DNA from: DATBVX01 sp963810775
GTDB taxonomy: Bacteria; Pseudomonadota; Gammaproteobacteria; Steroidobacterales; Steroidobacteraceae
Direction of reading: 5' to 3'
DNA length: 64,000 nt
Assembly (NCBI GenBank): GCA_963810775.1
Contig: CAWEOT010000006.1
Coordinates: forward strand, 186,001 to 250,000
The notes beneath the pieces were generated by a model. It was not told the DNA's origin, made no database searches, and saw nothing but the letters and a program-made list of their open reading frames with translations. How positions within the stretch are numbered: position 1 is the stretch's first letter; every line of letters begins with the position of its first letter. Below are positions 35,601-44,168 of this stretch, piece by piece. Both the position numbers and the translations under genes were made by a program.

Positions 35601-37515
35601 CGACACGCAGAAGCAGGATTTCACCGTCGCCGGTATCGGCGACATGGCCGGCGATGTGTTCGGCAACGGCATGCTCCAGTCACCGCACATCCGTCTGGTG
35701 GCGGCGTTCAACCACCTGCACATCTTTTTCGATCCGGATCCTGATCCTGCCAGAGGATTTGCAGAGCGCCGCCGGCTCTTCAAGTTGCCGCGCTCGAGCT
35801 GGGACGACTACAACCGCAAGCTCATCTCGAAGGGCGGCGGCGTGTTCCCGCGCGCCGCCAAGTCGATTTCACTCAGCTCCCAGGCACAAACTCTCCTCGG
35901 ACTGCGCACCGCGAGCGCGACACCGCTGGAAGTCATTCGCGCGATCCTCAAGTCGCCGGTCGATCTGCTCTGGAATGGAGGCATCGGCACCTACGTGAAG
36001 GCGTCCCGCGAGTCGAATGCCGACATCGGCGATCGCGCCAACGATGCGCTGCGTGTCAATGGCAGCGAGGTACGCGCCAAGGTCATCGGCGAAGGCGGCA
36101 ACCTGGGTCTGTCGCAGCTCGGGCGCGTCGAGTACGCGTTGTCCGGCGGACGGCTCAACACCGACTTCATCGACAATTCCGCGGGCGTCAACACCTCCGA
36201 CGTCGAAGTCAACATCAAGATCCTGCTCAACCCGCTGGTGCGGGCGGAAAAGCTCCGCCGCAGTGCCCGCGACAGTGTGCTGGTGCAGATGACCGACGAG
36301 GTGGCAGCGCTGGTGCTGCGGAATAACTACCTGCAGAGCCAGGCGCTCAGCACACTCGAGGCACATGCGACCGAACGCTTCAATGAGCACGTGCACGTGA
36401 TTCGCGTTCTGCAGCAATCGGGCGAGCTCGACCCGGCGCTCGAATTCCTGCCCGATGACGAGGAGATCGCAGAGCGACGCAAACAGAACCGTGGCCTGAC
36501 GCGACCCGAACTCGCGATCGTGCTCTCCTACAGCAAGATCTGGCTCAATAACCAGATCATTCACTCCGACGTGCCCGAGGATCCTTATCTTTCAAAGGAG
36601 CTCGAACGCTACTTCCCCGCACCGATCCGCCGACGCTATGAGCGGTCGCTGAGCCGCCATCGCCTGCGCCGCGAAATCATCGCGACCGCGACCACCAACA
36701 GCCTGGTGAATCGCATGGGGCCAGTATTCGCGCTGCGCGCCCAGGAAGACACTGGAGCAGACACGGGCAGGATCGCGCGCGCCTACACAATCGCGCGCGA
36801 AGTGTTCGACATGCGCGACCTCTGGTCAGGGGTGGAAGAGCTCGACAACCGCGTTCCGGCGCAGATCCAGTACGCGATGATGTACCAGACGAGCCGCTTG
36901 CTGCGGCACATGACCTATTGGTTTCTGGCACACCACGTTGAGCGCCTCGACATTGACAAATCCGTGTCGCGACTGGGCTCGGGCATTACGCGCCTTGGTC
37001 GTAACCTCAGTCGATTGCTGGTGGGGAGTGAACGGGAACGTTATCACCAAGCGGCAGCGTCGCTGCGCGAGAGCGGCGTTCCGGAAGCTATCGCGGCACG
37101 TGTCGCGGGTCTCGCGCCCATGCATGCGGCGCTCGATATCGTCGAGGTCGCGCAGGCCACGCGCCGAGATGAAGAGTTCACTGGCCGCGCATACTTCCAT
37201 TTGTGCGAGCGCCTCAGCCTCGACTGGATTCGGGAACAGATCGAGGGACTCGCGATCGAGGGTCACTGGCAGGCGGTCGCGCGCGGCACGCTGCGCGACA
37301 ACCTCTATTCATTGCAGCGGCAGCTCACCGCCAAGGTGCTCGCTGCGGGCCGTCGCAAGGACCCGATCGCGGCGGTTGATGCGTGGATTGCCACCCATCA
37401 GGCGCACGCCGACTACGTCAGCCGGATCGTCAGCGACATGCGCAGCGGCATGACGGGGGATTTCCCCACCTTGTCGGTCGCCGTTCAGGCTGTGAGACGA
37501 CTCGCGGAGCTGTGA
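32692..37515 (+). CDS. large NAD-dependent glutamate dehydrogenase
   Basis: A 1,607-residue enzyme from GTG 32692, matching the roughly 180-kDa bacterial NAD-GDH class. A long N-terminal regulatory region with ACT-like segments precedes the catalytic core, where VPVGAKGGFVPKRLP (about residue 845) carries the substrate-binding lysine. The dinucleotide region follows (TVAGIGDMAGDVFGNGM, about 980), then a helical C-terminal domain. It oxidises glutamate to 2-oxoglutarate and ammonium. The 4-base overlaps at both ends link it to E2 and the glycosyltransferase. It would regenerate 2-oxoglutarate for the transaminations that feed the dehydrogenase complex. Confidence 0.95.
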   Translation: MKIPAARLELINRIAAQARRQAGSRKPVDVTRFIRAYYGGVGEEDLATHRPEDLAGAALYHLDLGAKRRTGDPLVRVFNPDPPRDGFTCPHTLIVLTTEDMPFLVDSMGIAINQSGLAIHFIAHPILHVERDRSGALRAVSDESEPAEHTLAESWQLFEVDRITDPQRLAGVQERILAMLDDVRCATGDWMEMRQRARTLASELETHAPGLPSSEVMEAKELLEWMEDNHFTFLGYREYRLRRGRHQDLLEAVPESGLGVLRPRRRRRKSKPIVLSGEIREHARSKDLLIVTKANTISTVHRATHLDYVGIKTFDASGEVSGEHRFIGLWTSSAYSMSPHEIPVLRHKVQRVVSHFGVSPTSHDGKALLHVLETYPRDELFQTSIPDLVRIIRGIVNLYERQQVRLFVRRDAFRRFYSCLVYVPRDRYNTQVRQRIEAIVREDFHGTAIESQVQLSDSVLARVHLLVRTDPQDQHHADIARIEERITAAVRTWADGFQDALLRRYDEAVALQLFARYANHFSPAYQDDTSAQLAVDDLSELEPLVAGTAELRMSLHRQPGQFASQMHVRLFRRENPIPISDVLPMMENLGLKVISERPYEVESPAGGLVWIQDFELEHRTGIPIDLAAVDRDFKDAVGSLWQGQAENDGFNRLVLAAGLNWRQTTVLRAFCRYLLQTGIPFSQAYMEQVLSANAAVSKLLLRLFLTQFDPQLTPGRRTNECTRLQKQIDTALEAVKSLDEDRILRAYSAVIQATLRTNYFQLNAEQQPKAYFSFKLDPARVPDLPLPRPMFEIFVYSPRVEGVHLRMGHVARGGIRWSDRREDFRTEVLGLMKAQNVKNTVIVPVGAKGGFVPKRLPAGSRDEIQREVIECYRTFIRGLLDITDNIVGERIVTPASTVRRDGDDPYLVVAADKGTATFSDIANAISAEYGFWLDDAFASGGSAGYDHKKMAITARGAWECVKRHFRELGVDTQKQDFTVAGIGDMAGDVFGNGMLQSPHIRLVAAFNHLHIFFDPDPDPARGFAERRRLFKLPRSSWDDYNRKLISKGGGVFPRAAKSISLSSQAQTLLGLRTASATPLEVIRAILKSPVDLLWNGGIGTYVKASRESNADIGDRANDALRVNGSEVRAKVIGEGGNLGLSQLGRVEYALSGGRLNTDFIDNSAGVNTSDVEVNIKILLNPLVRAEKLRRSARDSVLVQMTDEVAALVLRNNYLQSQALSTLEAHATERFNEHVHVIRVLQQSGELDPALEFLPDDEEIAERRKQNRGLTRPELAIVLSYSKIWLNNQIIHSDVPEDPYLSKELERYFPAPIRRRYERSLSRHRLRREIIATATTNSLVNRMGPVFALRAQEDTGADTGRIARAYTIAREVFDMRDLWSGVEELDNRVPAQIQYAMMYQTSRLLRHMTYWFLAHHVERLDIDKSVSRLGSGITRLGRNLSRLLVGSERERYHQAAASLRESGVPEAIAARVAGLAPMHAALDIVEVAQATRRDEEFTGRAYFHLCERLSLDWIREQIEGLAIEGHWQAVARGTLRDNLYSLQRQLTAKVLAAGRRKDPIAAVDAWIATHQAHADYVSRIVSDMRSGMTGDFPTLSVAVQAVRRLAEL

Positions 37516-38312
37516 AGCTCTCACTGATCATCACGACGTTCGACCGCCCGGACGCCCTCGCCTGCGTGCTGCGGAGCGTCGAGCGACAAAGCAATCTTCC
37601 CGAAGAGCTGGCCATTGCCGACGATGGTTCCGGCAGCGCGACTCGCGAAGTCGTGGCCGATTTCAGGACCCACTTCGCGCGACCCGTGACGCATTGCTGG
37701 CAGCCGCACGATGGATTTCGGGCCTGTCGAGCACGCAACCTCGCCTTATCACGCGTGAGCGGTGACTACATCGTGATCCTTGATGGCGACATGATGATGC
37801 ATGCGCAGTTCATCGCCGATCATCGTCACTTTGCGAGAGCGGGTCACTGGGTGCAGGGAACGCGCATCCTGCTCGACGCACGGCGTACCACGAAACTGTT
37901 GAAAAGCGGTCCCCGTGATCTCTCGCCTTGGTCGGCTGGCATCGGAGGACTGCGGCGCCTCTATGCCCTGCATGCTCCGCCACTCGGCGATCAACTCAGT
38001 CAGGTGGCGAATGCGGTTGTCGCTACGAAGAGCTGCAACCTGGCCGCGTGGCGCGTCGACCTCGAGCGTGTCAACGGCTTCAACGAGGACATGATTGGCT
38101 GGGGGCCTGAAGACAAGGAGCTGGCGGCACGTCTCGAAAACAGTGGCGTGCGGCGCCGGACGCTCCTTTTCGGCGGCATCGCCTACCATCTTGCTCACCC
38201 GCCCGCGAGCCGCGAACATCGCGCCGCGAACGAAGGCATCCTTACCGACACGGTACGGCTCGGCCGGGTGCGGTGCGACCGCGGCCTGGACGGGCACTCC
38301 CGGCGCGAATGA
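37512..38312 (+). CDS. family 2 glycosyltransferase
   Basis: A 266-residue protein from GTG 37512, overlapping the glutamate dehydrogenase stop. A GT-A fold is indicated by LSLIITTFDRPDAL at the N terminus, ADDGSGS, and the DxD motif in VILDGDMMMH. Near residues 195-205 the motif GWGPEDKELAARL matches the C-terminal element of galactosyltransferase-like GT2/GT7 enzymes. The acceptor is unknown. Its place at the end of a catabolic operon has no obvious logic. Confidence 0.85.
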   Translation: MKLSLIITTFDRPDALACVLRSVERQSNLPEELAIADDGSGSATREVVADFRTHFARPVTHCWQPHDGFRACRARNLALSRVSGDYIVILDGDMMMHAQFIADHRHFARAGHWVQGTRILLDARRTTKLLKSGPRDLSPWSAGIGGLRRLYALHAPPLGDQLSQVANAVVATKSCNLAAWRVDLERVNGFNEDMIGWGPEDKELAARLENSGVRRRTLLFGGIAYHLAHPPASREHRAANEGILTDTVRLGRVRCDRGLDGHSRRE

Positions 38313-38381
38313 AGAACCGGCTGTGCTAATGTTTGATGCGCGGTATCGCTCGAGGCCGCAATCTCTCGTAAGGAGCATGGC

Positions 38382-39134
38382 GTGAGCGGAAAACTGGTGC
38401 TGGTCAGGCACGGCCAGAGCGTCTGGAATCTCGACAACCTGTTTACCGGCTGGACGGATGTTGATCTCAGTGCCCATGGACGTGTCGAAGCACTGCAGGG
38501 CGGCCAGGAGCTGATCCGGCAGAAACTCACCTTTGATATTGCGTTCACCTCGGTACTGAAACGCGCGATTCGCACCCTCTGGATCATCCTCGACGAAATG
38601 GACCTGATGTGGATTCCGGTCGAGCGCAGCTGGCGCCTGAACGAACGCCACTACGGCGCGCTGCAGGGACTCGATAAGGCACAGACTGCGGAGCGCCACG
38701 GGGCAGAGCAGGTGAAGATCTGGCGCCGCAGTTACGACATTCCGCCACCACCGCTCGACCCGAACGACAAGCGTCACGCCCGCTTCGATCCGCGCTATCG
38801 CAACCTGAAGGCGGAGGAGATTCCAGCCACCGAATCGCTCAAGGACACCCTCGCGCGCGTGGTTCCGTACTGGGAAAGCCGCATCGCACCCGAGCTAGCG
38901 GCGAATCGCAACGTGCTCGTGGTTGCGCATGGCAATAGCCTGCGCGCGCTGGTGAAGATGCTCGATGGCATCTCGGACAGCGACATCGTGGAATTCAACA
39001 TCCCGACCGGCGTGCCGCTGCTCTATGAGCTCGACGACCGGCTCGCCAAGCGCTCGAGTCGTTTTCTCGGCGATCAGGACGCCATCAAAGCCGCGGCTGA
39101 AGCCGTGCGCCGTCAGACCGAGGCTAGGAAGTAG
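38382..39134 (+). CDS. gpmA: 2,3-bisphosphoglycerate-dependent phosphoglycerate mutase
   Basis: A 250-residue enzyme starting at GTG 38382, after AAGGAG. The phosphohistidine motif is VLVRHGQSVWN at the N terminus, the glutamate lies in LNERHYGALQGLDK, and the second histidine in VVAHGNSLRALVK. Length matches GpmA (about 250). It interconverts 3- and 2-phosphoglycerate in glycolysis and gluconeogenesis. Confidence 0.95.
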   Translation: MSGKLVLVRHGQSVWNLDNLFTGWTDVDLSAHGRVEALQGGQELIRQKLTFDIAFTSVLKRAIRTLWIILDEMDLMWIPVERSWRLNERHYGALQGLDKAQTAERHGAEQVKIWRRSYDIPPPPLDPNDKRHARFDPRYRNLKAEEIPATESLKDTLARVVPYWESRIAPELAANRNVLVVAHGNSLRALVKMLDGISDSDIVEFNIPTGVPLLYELDDRLAKRSSRFLGDQDAIKAAAEAVRRQTEARK

Positions 39135-39244
39135 CCCCACTCAGTCCGGACCGTTCCAACAGTTAGGTGCCGAATGCGACCACTGGATTCATTCGAGGGC
39201 GGATCTCTCTGCGGCGCGGTGCGCCATAAAGGAGGGTGACTCTG

Positions 39245-40372
39245 ATGAGCGGTCCGAGCAATGGCGGACGTGCGCGTGCTTACGAGGCCTTGCGCGAGTC
39301 GGAGGAATTGCATCGCGCTACTCTGAGTAGCATTTCCGATGCCGTCTTCCTCTCCGATGATGACGGCGTCTTCACGTACATCTGCCCGAACGTCGATGTG
39401 ATTTTCGGCTACGTACCCGATGAAGTGCAGGCGATGGGGCGGATCGCCAACTTCCTCGGCGACAACCTGTTTGATCTCACTGAGCTCATCGCGAAAGGAG
39501 AGCTGCGCCACATCGAGCGCGAAGTCACGGCGAAATCCGGTGAGCGGCGCACCGTCCTCATCCAGATCAAACGGGTTTCGATCAAGAATGGAACCGTGCT
39601 CTTCACCTGTCGCGACATTACCGAGCTCAAGCAGGCCGAAAAGGCGTTGGCGGCGACCCGTCTCGAGCTCACCCACGCGGCGCGCCTGGCGCTCGTCGGC
39701 GAACTGACTGCTTCGATCGTGCATGAGGTCCAGCAGCCGTTGACCGCCATCCTCGCCAACGCGAGCTCGGGCATGCTGCTCACGAAGGAATGGACCAAAA
39801 GTTCCGACGTCGCGCAGCTCGGGGAGATCTTCGGCGACATTCACCACGAAGGGAGCGATGCCGCACAGACCATCGAGCGCGTCCGGACTCTCGTGCGCAA
39901 GCGCCCGCTCGAGCTGCGATCGCTTGACGTCAACGAGGTCGCCAACGATGTGCTGCGCCTCGTTGCCGCCGACGCGAACCGCCGCCACGTGACGCTGCGC
40001 GCGGAACTGTTGCCCGCTCTTCCGTCAATTACCGCAGACCGCGTCTGTCTGCAGCAGGTGATTCTCAATCTGATCGTCAACGCAATGGATGCGATGGAGC
40101 AGAATGAGCGCGCGAGACGCAAGGTCGTCGTGCGTACTCGGCAGACGGCGGATACAGTGGAAGTTGCTGTCAGCGATACCGGCCATGGCATCGAAGCCGA
40201 CCACCTGCCAAGGCTTTTCGATGCATTCTTCAGCACCAAGAAGGATGGTGTCGGCCTGGGCCTGGCGATCTCGCGCTCGATTGTCGAGGCGCATTCTGGA
40301 CGAATCTGGGCGCAGGACGACGACGGACGCGGCGCGACCTTTCGCTTCACGCTGCCGGTTGCGAGGGACTAG
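39245..40372 (+). CDS. PAS-domain sensor histidine kinase
   Basis: A 375-residue soluble kinase; ATG 39245 lies 9 bases after GGAGG. A PAS domain occupies about residues 15-135 (DAVFLSDDDGVFTYICPNVD). The dimerisation domain has the phospho-acceptor histidine in SIVHEVQQPLTAI. The ATPase has NLIVNAMDAM (N box), DTGHGIEADHLPRLF (G1), and GVGLGLAISRSIVEAHSG (G2). No membrane segment was seen, so the signal is cytoplasmic. It resembles FixL/NtrB-type kinases. Its stop overlaps the stop of the convergent response regulator gene. Confidence 0.9.
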   Translation: MSGPSNGGRARAYEALRESEELHRATLSSISDAVFLSDDDGVFTYICPNVDVIFGYVPDEVQAMGRIANFLGDNLFDLTELIAKGELRHIEREVTAKSGERRTVLIQIKRVSIKNGTVLFTCRDITELKQAEKALAATRLELTHAARLALVGELTASIVHEVQQPLTAILANASSGMLLTKEWTKSSDVAQLGEIFGDIHHEGSDAAQTIERVRTLVRKRPLELRSLDVNEVANDVLRLVAADANRRHVTLRAELLPALPSITADRVCLQQVILNLIVNAMDAMEQNERARRKVVVRTRQTADTVEVAVSDTGHGIEADHLPRLFDAFFSTKKDGVGLGLAISRSIVEAHSGRIWAQDDDGRGATFRFTLPVARD

Positions 40373-41070
40373 GCCTCCGCTGCAACTGGGCGAGCACGGC
40401 GTTGTGCCGGCACCCATTGGCGAACCGCGCCCAGCCGCCTGGAGCGCGCAAGCCTTTCGGCGAGCCCAACGGCGCTCGCCACGTACACGAGCTCCACCAT
40501 GGAGCGAACCCCCATCTTCCGCATGACGCGCGCGCGATGGACTTTGATGGTTTTCCCGACGATGCCGAGGTCGGCAGCAATCTGCTTGTTGCGCTCCCCG
40601 GCGACGAGATGAGCCAGCACTTCACGTTCGCGCATGGTGAGGCTCGAGAGACGTCGTTGCAGGGCATGCTGGCGGGAGCGCAGGCGCCGCGCGGCTGCAT
40701 CGAGCTGTAGCGCTTCATTCACGGCCGCAAAGAGCCTGGCGGCAATCACCGGTTTGGTGAGAAAGTTTGCCGCACCGGCTCTCATGGCCTGCACGCTCGT
40801 CGGAATGTCGGCGTTGCCGGTGAGAAAGATGATGGGCCGCTGGGTGCCGGCGGCGAGCAGCGCCTCCTGCAACTCAAGACCATCAACCTCCGGCATCGCA
40901 ACGTCGAGGAGCAGGCAGCCCGCGACTTCCGAATCGTGTCCGGCGAGAAACTCGCGCGCCGAGCCGAACTCGCTGACGCCGAAGCCTCCGGCGCGGAGCA
41001 GGCGTGTCAGGGCGCGACGTACTTCGGCATCGTCATCGACGACAAACACCGTAGCCGACCGGGCATCCAC
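40369..41070 (-). CDS. FixJ-type response regulator
   Basis: A 233-residue regulator from GTG 41070, which lies after GGAGG; longer in-frame starts would add unrelated sequence. The receiver domain has VFVVDDD (acidic pocket), phospho-acceptor Asp in LLLDVAMPEVDG, and the lysine in NFLTKPV. A LuxR-type HTH follows (LTMREREVLAHLVAGERNKQIAADLGIVGKTIKVHRARVM in full, about residues 145-185). It is the likely partner of the adjacent convergent kinase; the two genes share the CTAG at 40369-40372. Confidence 0.88.
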   Translation of the reverse strand: MDARSATVFVVDDDAEVRRALTRLLRAGGFGVSEFGSAREFLAGHDSEVAGCLLLDVAMPEVDGLELQEALLAAGTQRPIIFLTGNADIPTSVQAMRAGAANFLTKPVIAARLFAAVNEALQLDAAARRLRSRQHALQRRLSSLTMREREVLAHLVAGERNKQIAADLGIVGKTIKVHRARVMRKMGVRSMVELVYVASAVGLAERLARSRRLGAVRQWVPAQRRARPVAAEA

Positions 41071-41353
41071 TTGGTGACCTCCGCGCGGGGTTGTTGGACC
41101 AAAGGCCAATTGCGGGCATCTTAGTCCCGAGAGGACAATCGCGCCAAAAGGTCGTCTTGCTCGAGGATGTACTGGGGCGCCGGACAGGGAAGGTTTCCGC
41201 AGGAGCATCGTCCTAGTGCATCCTCTGCCAGGCTCCGTGGCCGATTCCTGCAAGAGGAAGTGCGCAAAACGCCGCCCAGAGCGTTAATCGCCCAGCATCC
41301 ATTTGCGATACGCACGGCACGCCCCCCTGTGCCGCCTCTTTGCCTGACGTCGG

Positions 41354-41830
41354 CTAGCGCGATGCCCGGCGAACCGCGAGAGAGATGGGAACGCCGACGA
41401 AGAACATGTGCACGAACAGGTTGGCCGAGACCAGCACCGGGTCAGTAAAGGTGATCTTGTGAGGAAAAGCGGACAGCGGCAGAACGACGAGGCTCATGAC
41501 CGCGTACATGATGAGGCCAAACACGACACCCGAAATGACCGGCCGACGCACGAGAAAATCAAACCGCCGGCTGGCAGCGAAGAACACCGCCGCCGCGCAA
41601 AACATGATGAAGTAGTGCGAGAGAACACCAAGGAACGCCGTGGGGACGCCGCCCTCATAAGCAGCCGAGCCGAGCCAACCGCTCGCCACCGACTGCATGA
41701 CGCGCATGGCCGGAACGCCGTGAGAGCCCGAGAACACGATCGCGTAGGTGAGGTCGAGCGTCCCCGCGATGAGGCCACCGATGAGAATCGCCGATAGCGT
41801 CGGCTTGCGGCGCGCAACTGCTTGATGCAT
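41354..41830 (-). CDS. four-helix integral membrane protein, function unknown
   Basis: A 158-residue protein with four hydrophobic segments (AILIGGLIAGTLDLTYAIVF, LGVLSHYFIMFCAAAVFFA, VISGVVFGLIMYAVMSLVVL, and VSANLFVHMFFVGVPISLAV). Family unrecognised. The 283 bases upstream of the response regulator (41071-41353) lie beyond its 3' end and show no gene. Confidence 0.75.
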   Translation of the reverse strand: MHQAVARRKPTLSAILIGGLIAGTLDLTYAIVFSGSHGVPAMRVMQSVASGWLGSAAYEGGVPTAFLGVLSHYFIMFCAAAVFFAASRRFDFLVRRPVISGVVFGLIMYAVMSLVVLPLSAFPHKITFTDPVLVSANLFVHMFFVGVPISLAVRRASR

Positions 41831-41875
41831 TCGCTCCCCCTGATGTTGATGGCCGTTGCGCGCCTTTCGATGCCG

Positions 41876-42286
41876 CTAGAACGTCCCCAGAAATCTGGAC
41901 AAGGGAAACACGTACTGTCCGTGCCCTTCGGCCAGGTACACACCGAACTGCGCGATCAAAGAATAGGCTGCCGCAAACTGTGCGAAGGCAAATCCAGCCA
42001 GGGTGAACTGGCTGAGGCTGAAGAGCCCTATGCCGAACTGCGTGATGCACACAATGCCGCAGCCGAATTGCCCGATCGCAATCACGCCGCGTGCCACAAC
42101 CGGCGTTCGGTTCGGCCGATACTTGAACGAGATGTGCAGCAGCGGCAACCCGGCGATCGTCAGCGGCGACTTGTACTCGTATCCCCATCCATCCCAGTGT
42201 TCGCGTGCGGGATAGGGCGCCCCACACTGCGGACAAGCAACGGCCTGCTCAGAAATTTCGCGTCGACATTCGCGACAGGATTTCAT
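41876..42286 (-). CDS. zinc-ribbon protein with ten-residue QF repeats
   Basis: A 136-residue protein from ATG 42286. The N terminus is a zinc ribbon (CRECRREISEQAVACPQCGAPYP, with two CxxC pairs). After a middle segment, residues about 80-125 carry five Gln-Phe pairs spaced exactly ten residues apart (GQFGCGIVCITQFGIGLF begins the run), with hydrophobic residues midway. This periodicity suggests a small beta-solenoid, akin to two pentapeptide-repeat units per period, or a membrane-associated sheet. Function is unknown. Same strand as the membrane protein 46 bases downstream. Confidence 0.75.
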   Translation of the reverse strand: MKSCRECRREISEQAVACPQCGAPYPAREHWDGWGYEYKSPLTIAGLPLLHISFKYRPNRTPVVARGVIAIGQFGCGIVCITQFGIGLFSLSQFTLAGFAFAQFAAAYSLIAQFGVYLAEGHGQYVFPLSRFLGTF

Positions 42287-42418
42287 ATCGATGCCAGCCC
42301 TCGTCAAGGACGATGTCCCATGTCGCTAACAGCGAATCTGGCTCCAGGCCCTCAGAGGGCGGTAGCAGCTGCACGATCAAGCGTTCCCGATTGGCACCCA
42401 CAGTTTGCACCAATATTG

Positions 42419-42898
42419 CTAGTAGGGCATGCCATCCTTGTGCATGAACTTCCACTTGCCGTCGACCAGTAGTGCTTGAAGGTCATCGTCCGGGTAGCTG
42501 CCTTCATCCCCGGCAGTACGGTCGCCGATCTCCAGGTAGATGATTTCTTCGTTTGTTTCGTTGACGAGTCGGTGACCATTGCCCGTCCCGGCCTTGAAAC
42601 CGGCGCACATGCCCGGCGAGAGCCGGGTTCGTCCTTCGTCGGTATGCAGCGTCGGGTGACCCTGCAGGATGTACACGAACTCGTCTTGCTTCGTGTGAGC
42701 ATGACGCAGCGCTGAAGCGGCCTGCGGCGCAAGCTTCGTAAGGTTCACTCCGAAGTTGGTCAGACCGAACAGGTCACCGAGCGGGTGTTTTTGCCTTCCC
42801 GCCATTCGGGAGGCGAAAGGCTCTGGATAGTTCGAGGACTTGACTCTCGCTGGTGCTTGAGCAGCAACAAGTGCAACCGGAAATGCTTGATCTGCCAT
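42419..42898 (-). CDS. cupin-domain protein
   Basis: A 159-residue single-domain cupin. Motif 1 includes HAHTKQDEFVYILQGHPTLH, and motif 2 covers PGMCAGFKAGTGNGHRLVN, which together supply His/Glu/His metal ligands. C-terminal DDDLQALLVDGKWKFMHKDG is conserved in a group of uncharacterised cupins. The specific reaction is unknown. It lies 32 bases downstream of the ferredoxin gene on the same strand and may share its transcript. Confidence 0.82.
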   Translation of the reverse strand: MADQAFPVALVAAQAPARVKSSNYPEPFASRMAGRQKHPLGDLFGLTNFGVNLTKLAPQAASALRHAHTKQDEFVYILQGHPTLHTDEGRTRLSPGMCAGFKAGTGNGHRLVNETNEEIIYLEIGDRTAGDEGSYPDDDLQALLVDGKWKFMHKDGMPY

Positions 42899-42930
42899 AA
42901 AAGGTCTCGCGGACGCGCCTGTGACTGGAG

Positions 42931-43245
42931 CTACTCATCCGGCGCAATGGTCACGCGCAGGCCAGCGAGTGCGTCCGTCATCTCAACCTGGCAGCTCAGC
43001 CGCGAATTCTCCTTGGTGTGTGAAAGCTCACTGAGCAGGTCCTGCTCGTCTGACTGGCGCCGGGGAAGTTTCGCGAACCACTCCGGATCCACGTAGACAT
43101 GGCAGGTGGCACAGGAACACATGCCGCCGCAGATCGCCGCCACGCCGTAGTCCAGCTCGCGCAACGTCTCCATCACCTTGAGTCCGCTGCGCGCTTCGAC
43201 GGTGTGTTCGACACCGTCGCGGTCGACGACCTTCAACTCCGGCAT
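42931..43245 (-). CDS. 2Fe-2S ferredoxin, adrenodoxin type
   Basis: A 104-residue ferredoxin. The cluster ligands follow C-x5-C-x2-C-x36-C (ICGGMCSCATC, then RLSCQVEM), the spacing of adrenodoxin-type proteins. Such ferredoxins serve cytochrome P450 or Rieske oxygenase systems, or Fe-S assembly (Fdx). No oxygenase gene is adjacent, so the partner is unknown. Confidence 0.92.
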   Translation of the reverse strand: MPELKVVDRDGVEHTVEARSGLKVMETLRELDYGVAAICGGMCSCATCHVYVDPEWFAKLPRRQSDEQDLLSELSHTKENSRLSCQVEMTDALAGLRVTIAPDE

Positions 43246-43307
43246 GTGCTGTATGTCCCCGAGCTAGTGGATAGACGCGCTAGTCTGCCCAATCGCCAGG
43301 CGACTGA

Positions 43308-44168
43308 CTACCCGTCGACCTGCAGACCGACTCGCGCCATCAGGGTGGTGCGTCGAGTCATTGGTGTGTCATCCCACACGCCCGCCACGACCAGCCAGGC
43401 GATGTGCAGAGCATCGAACAGGGCACAAACGATGTCGAAGTCTGCCACGCTGCACTCGCTTCCGTAGCTGTGCAGCAGCTCCGTGCGCTGGCGCACGTCG
43501 AAGTCGTGATACGTTGCAACCGCCGCGAGATCCACGCGCGGATCTCCGACCGCTGCGTACTCCCAATCGACGAACAATGGCTCATCGCCGAGCAGGTTCA
43601 GATGGTGCAGATCGTTGTGACAGAAGGCCGGCTCACGGGAACGGTCGTAGTCACCTGCAAGTGCAGCTGCCCTGCTCTGCAGATGCGCAGTATCGAGGCC
43701 TGCGGCACCCAGGCTGCGCGCCCGCGCAACGAGAACAAACACACCTTCGACCAGATCGAAGGAGGCCAAGGTCGCTGGAGGCGTCAATGCATGCAAGGTC
43801 CGCAGGCGTGCGGCCAACCTTGCGATTCGACTCCTGACATCCGCCGCGCTCCACACCTCCCCGGGCACGAATTCCATCACCAGCAGACGCTGCACGGGCT
43901 CCGCGAGCACGATCCTCGGAGCCAGGCCTGCTGCGGCCGCCACGGAATGAGCCGCGTACTCCTGTGCCACATCGAGCTCGAGGTTTGGCCACTCATGCGC
44001 GATACGCGCCATCCAGTCAAAGCCGCGCCCCCGAATTCGCCACAGTGAATTTCTCGCCCCCGTGCCGACGCTGTCGATCCGCGCATCGCCCAGTGGTTGG
44101 CCGAGCACGCTCTCAACCGCGCCGCGAAGCTCCTCCGCGCTGGTCAAACTGGAAGGCTGCGACGCCAC
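43308..44168 (-). CDS. phosphotransferase, probable thiamine kinase
   Basis: A 286-residue protein of the choline/aminoglycoside kinase fold from GTG 44168, which overlaps the end of the PnuC-like gene by 25 bases. The catalytic loop is FCHNDLHHLNLL, and the metal-binding motif is VDWEYAAVGDPRVDLAAV. This fold includes ThiK (thiamine kinase). Position in a TPP-riboswitch operon with a thiamine-type transporter points to phosphorylation of imported thiamine, which would also trap it. Another alcohol kinase function cannot be excluded. Confidence 0.8.
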   Translation of the reverse strand: MASQPSSLTSAEELRGAVESVLGQPLGDARIDSVGTGARNSLWRIRGRGFDWMARIAHEWPNLELDVAQEYAAHSVAAAAGLAPRIVLAEPVQRLLVMEFVPGEVWSAADVRSRIARLAARLRTLHALTPPATLASFDLVEGVFVLVARARSLGAAGLDTAHLQSRAAALAGDYDRSREPAFCHNDLHHLNLLGDEPLFVDWEYAAVGDPRVDLAAVATYHDFDVRQRTELLHSYGSECSVADFDIVCALFDALHIAWLVVAGVWDDTPMTRRTTLMARVGLQVDG

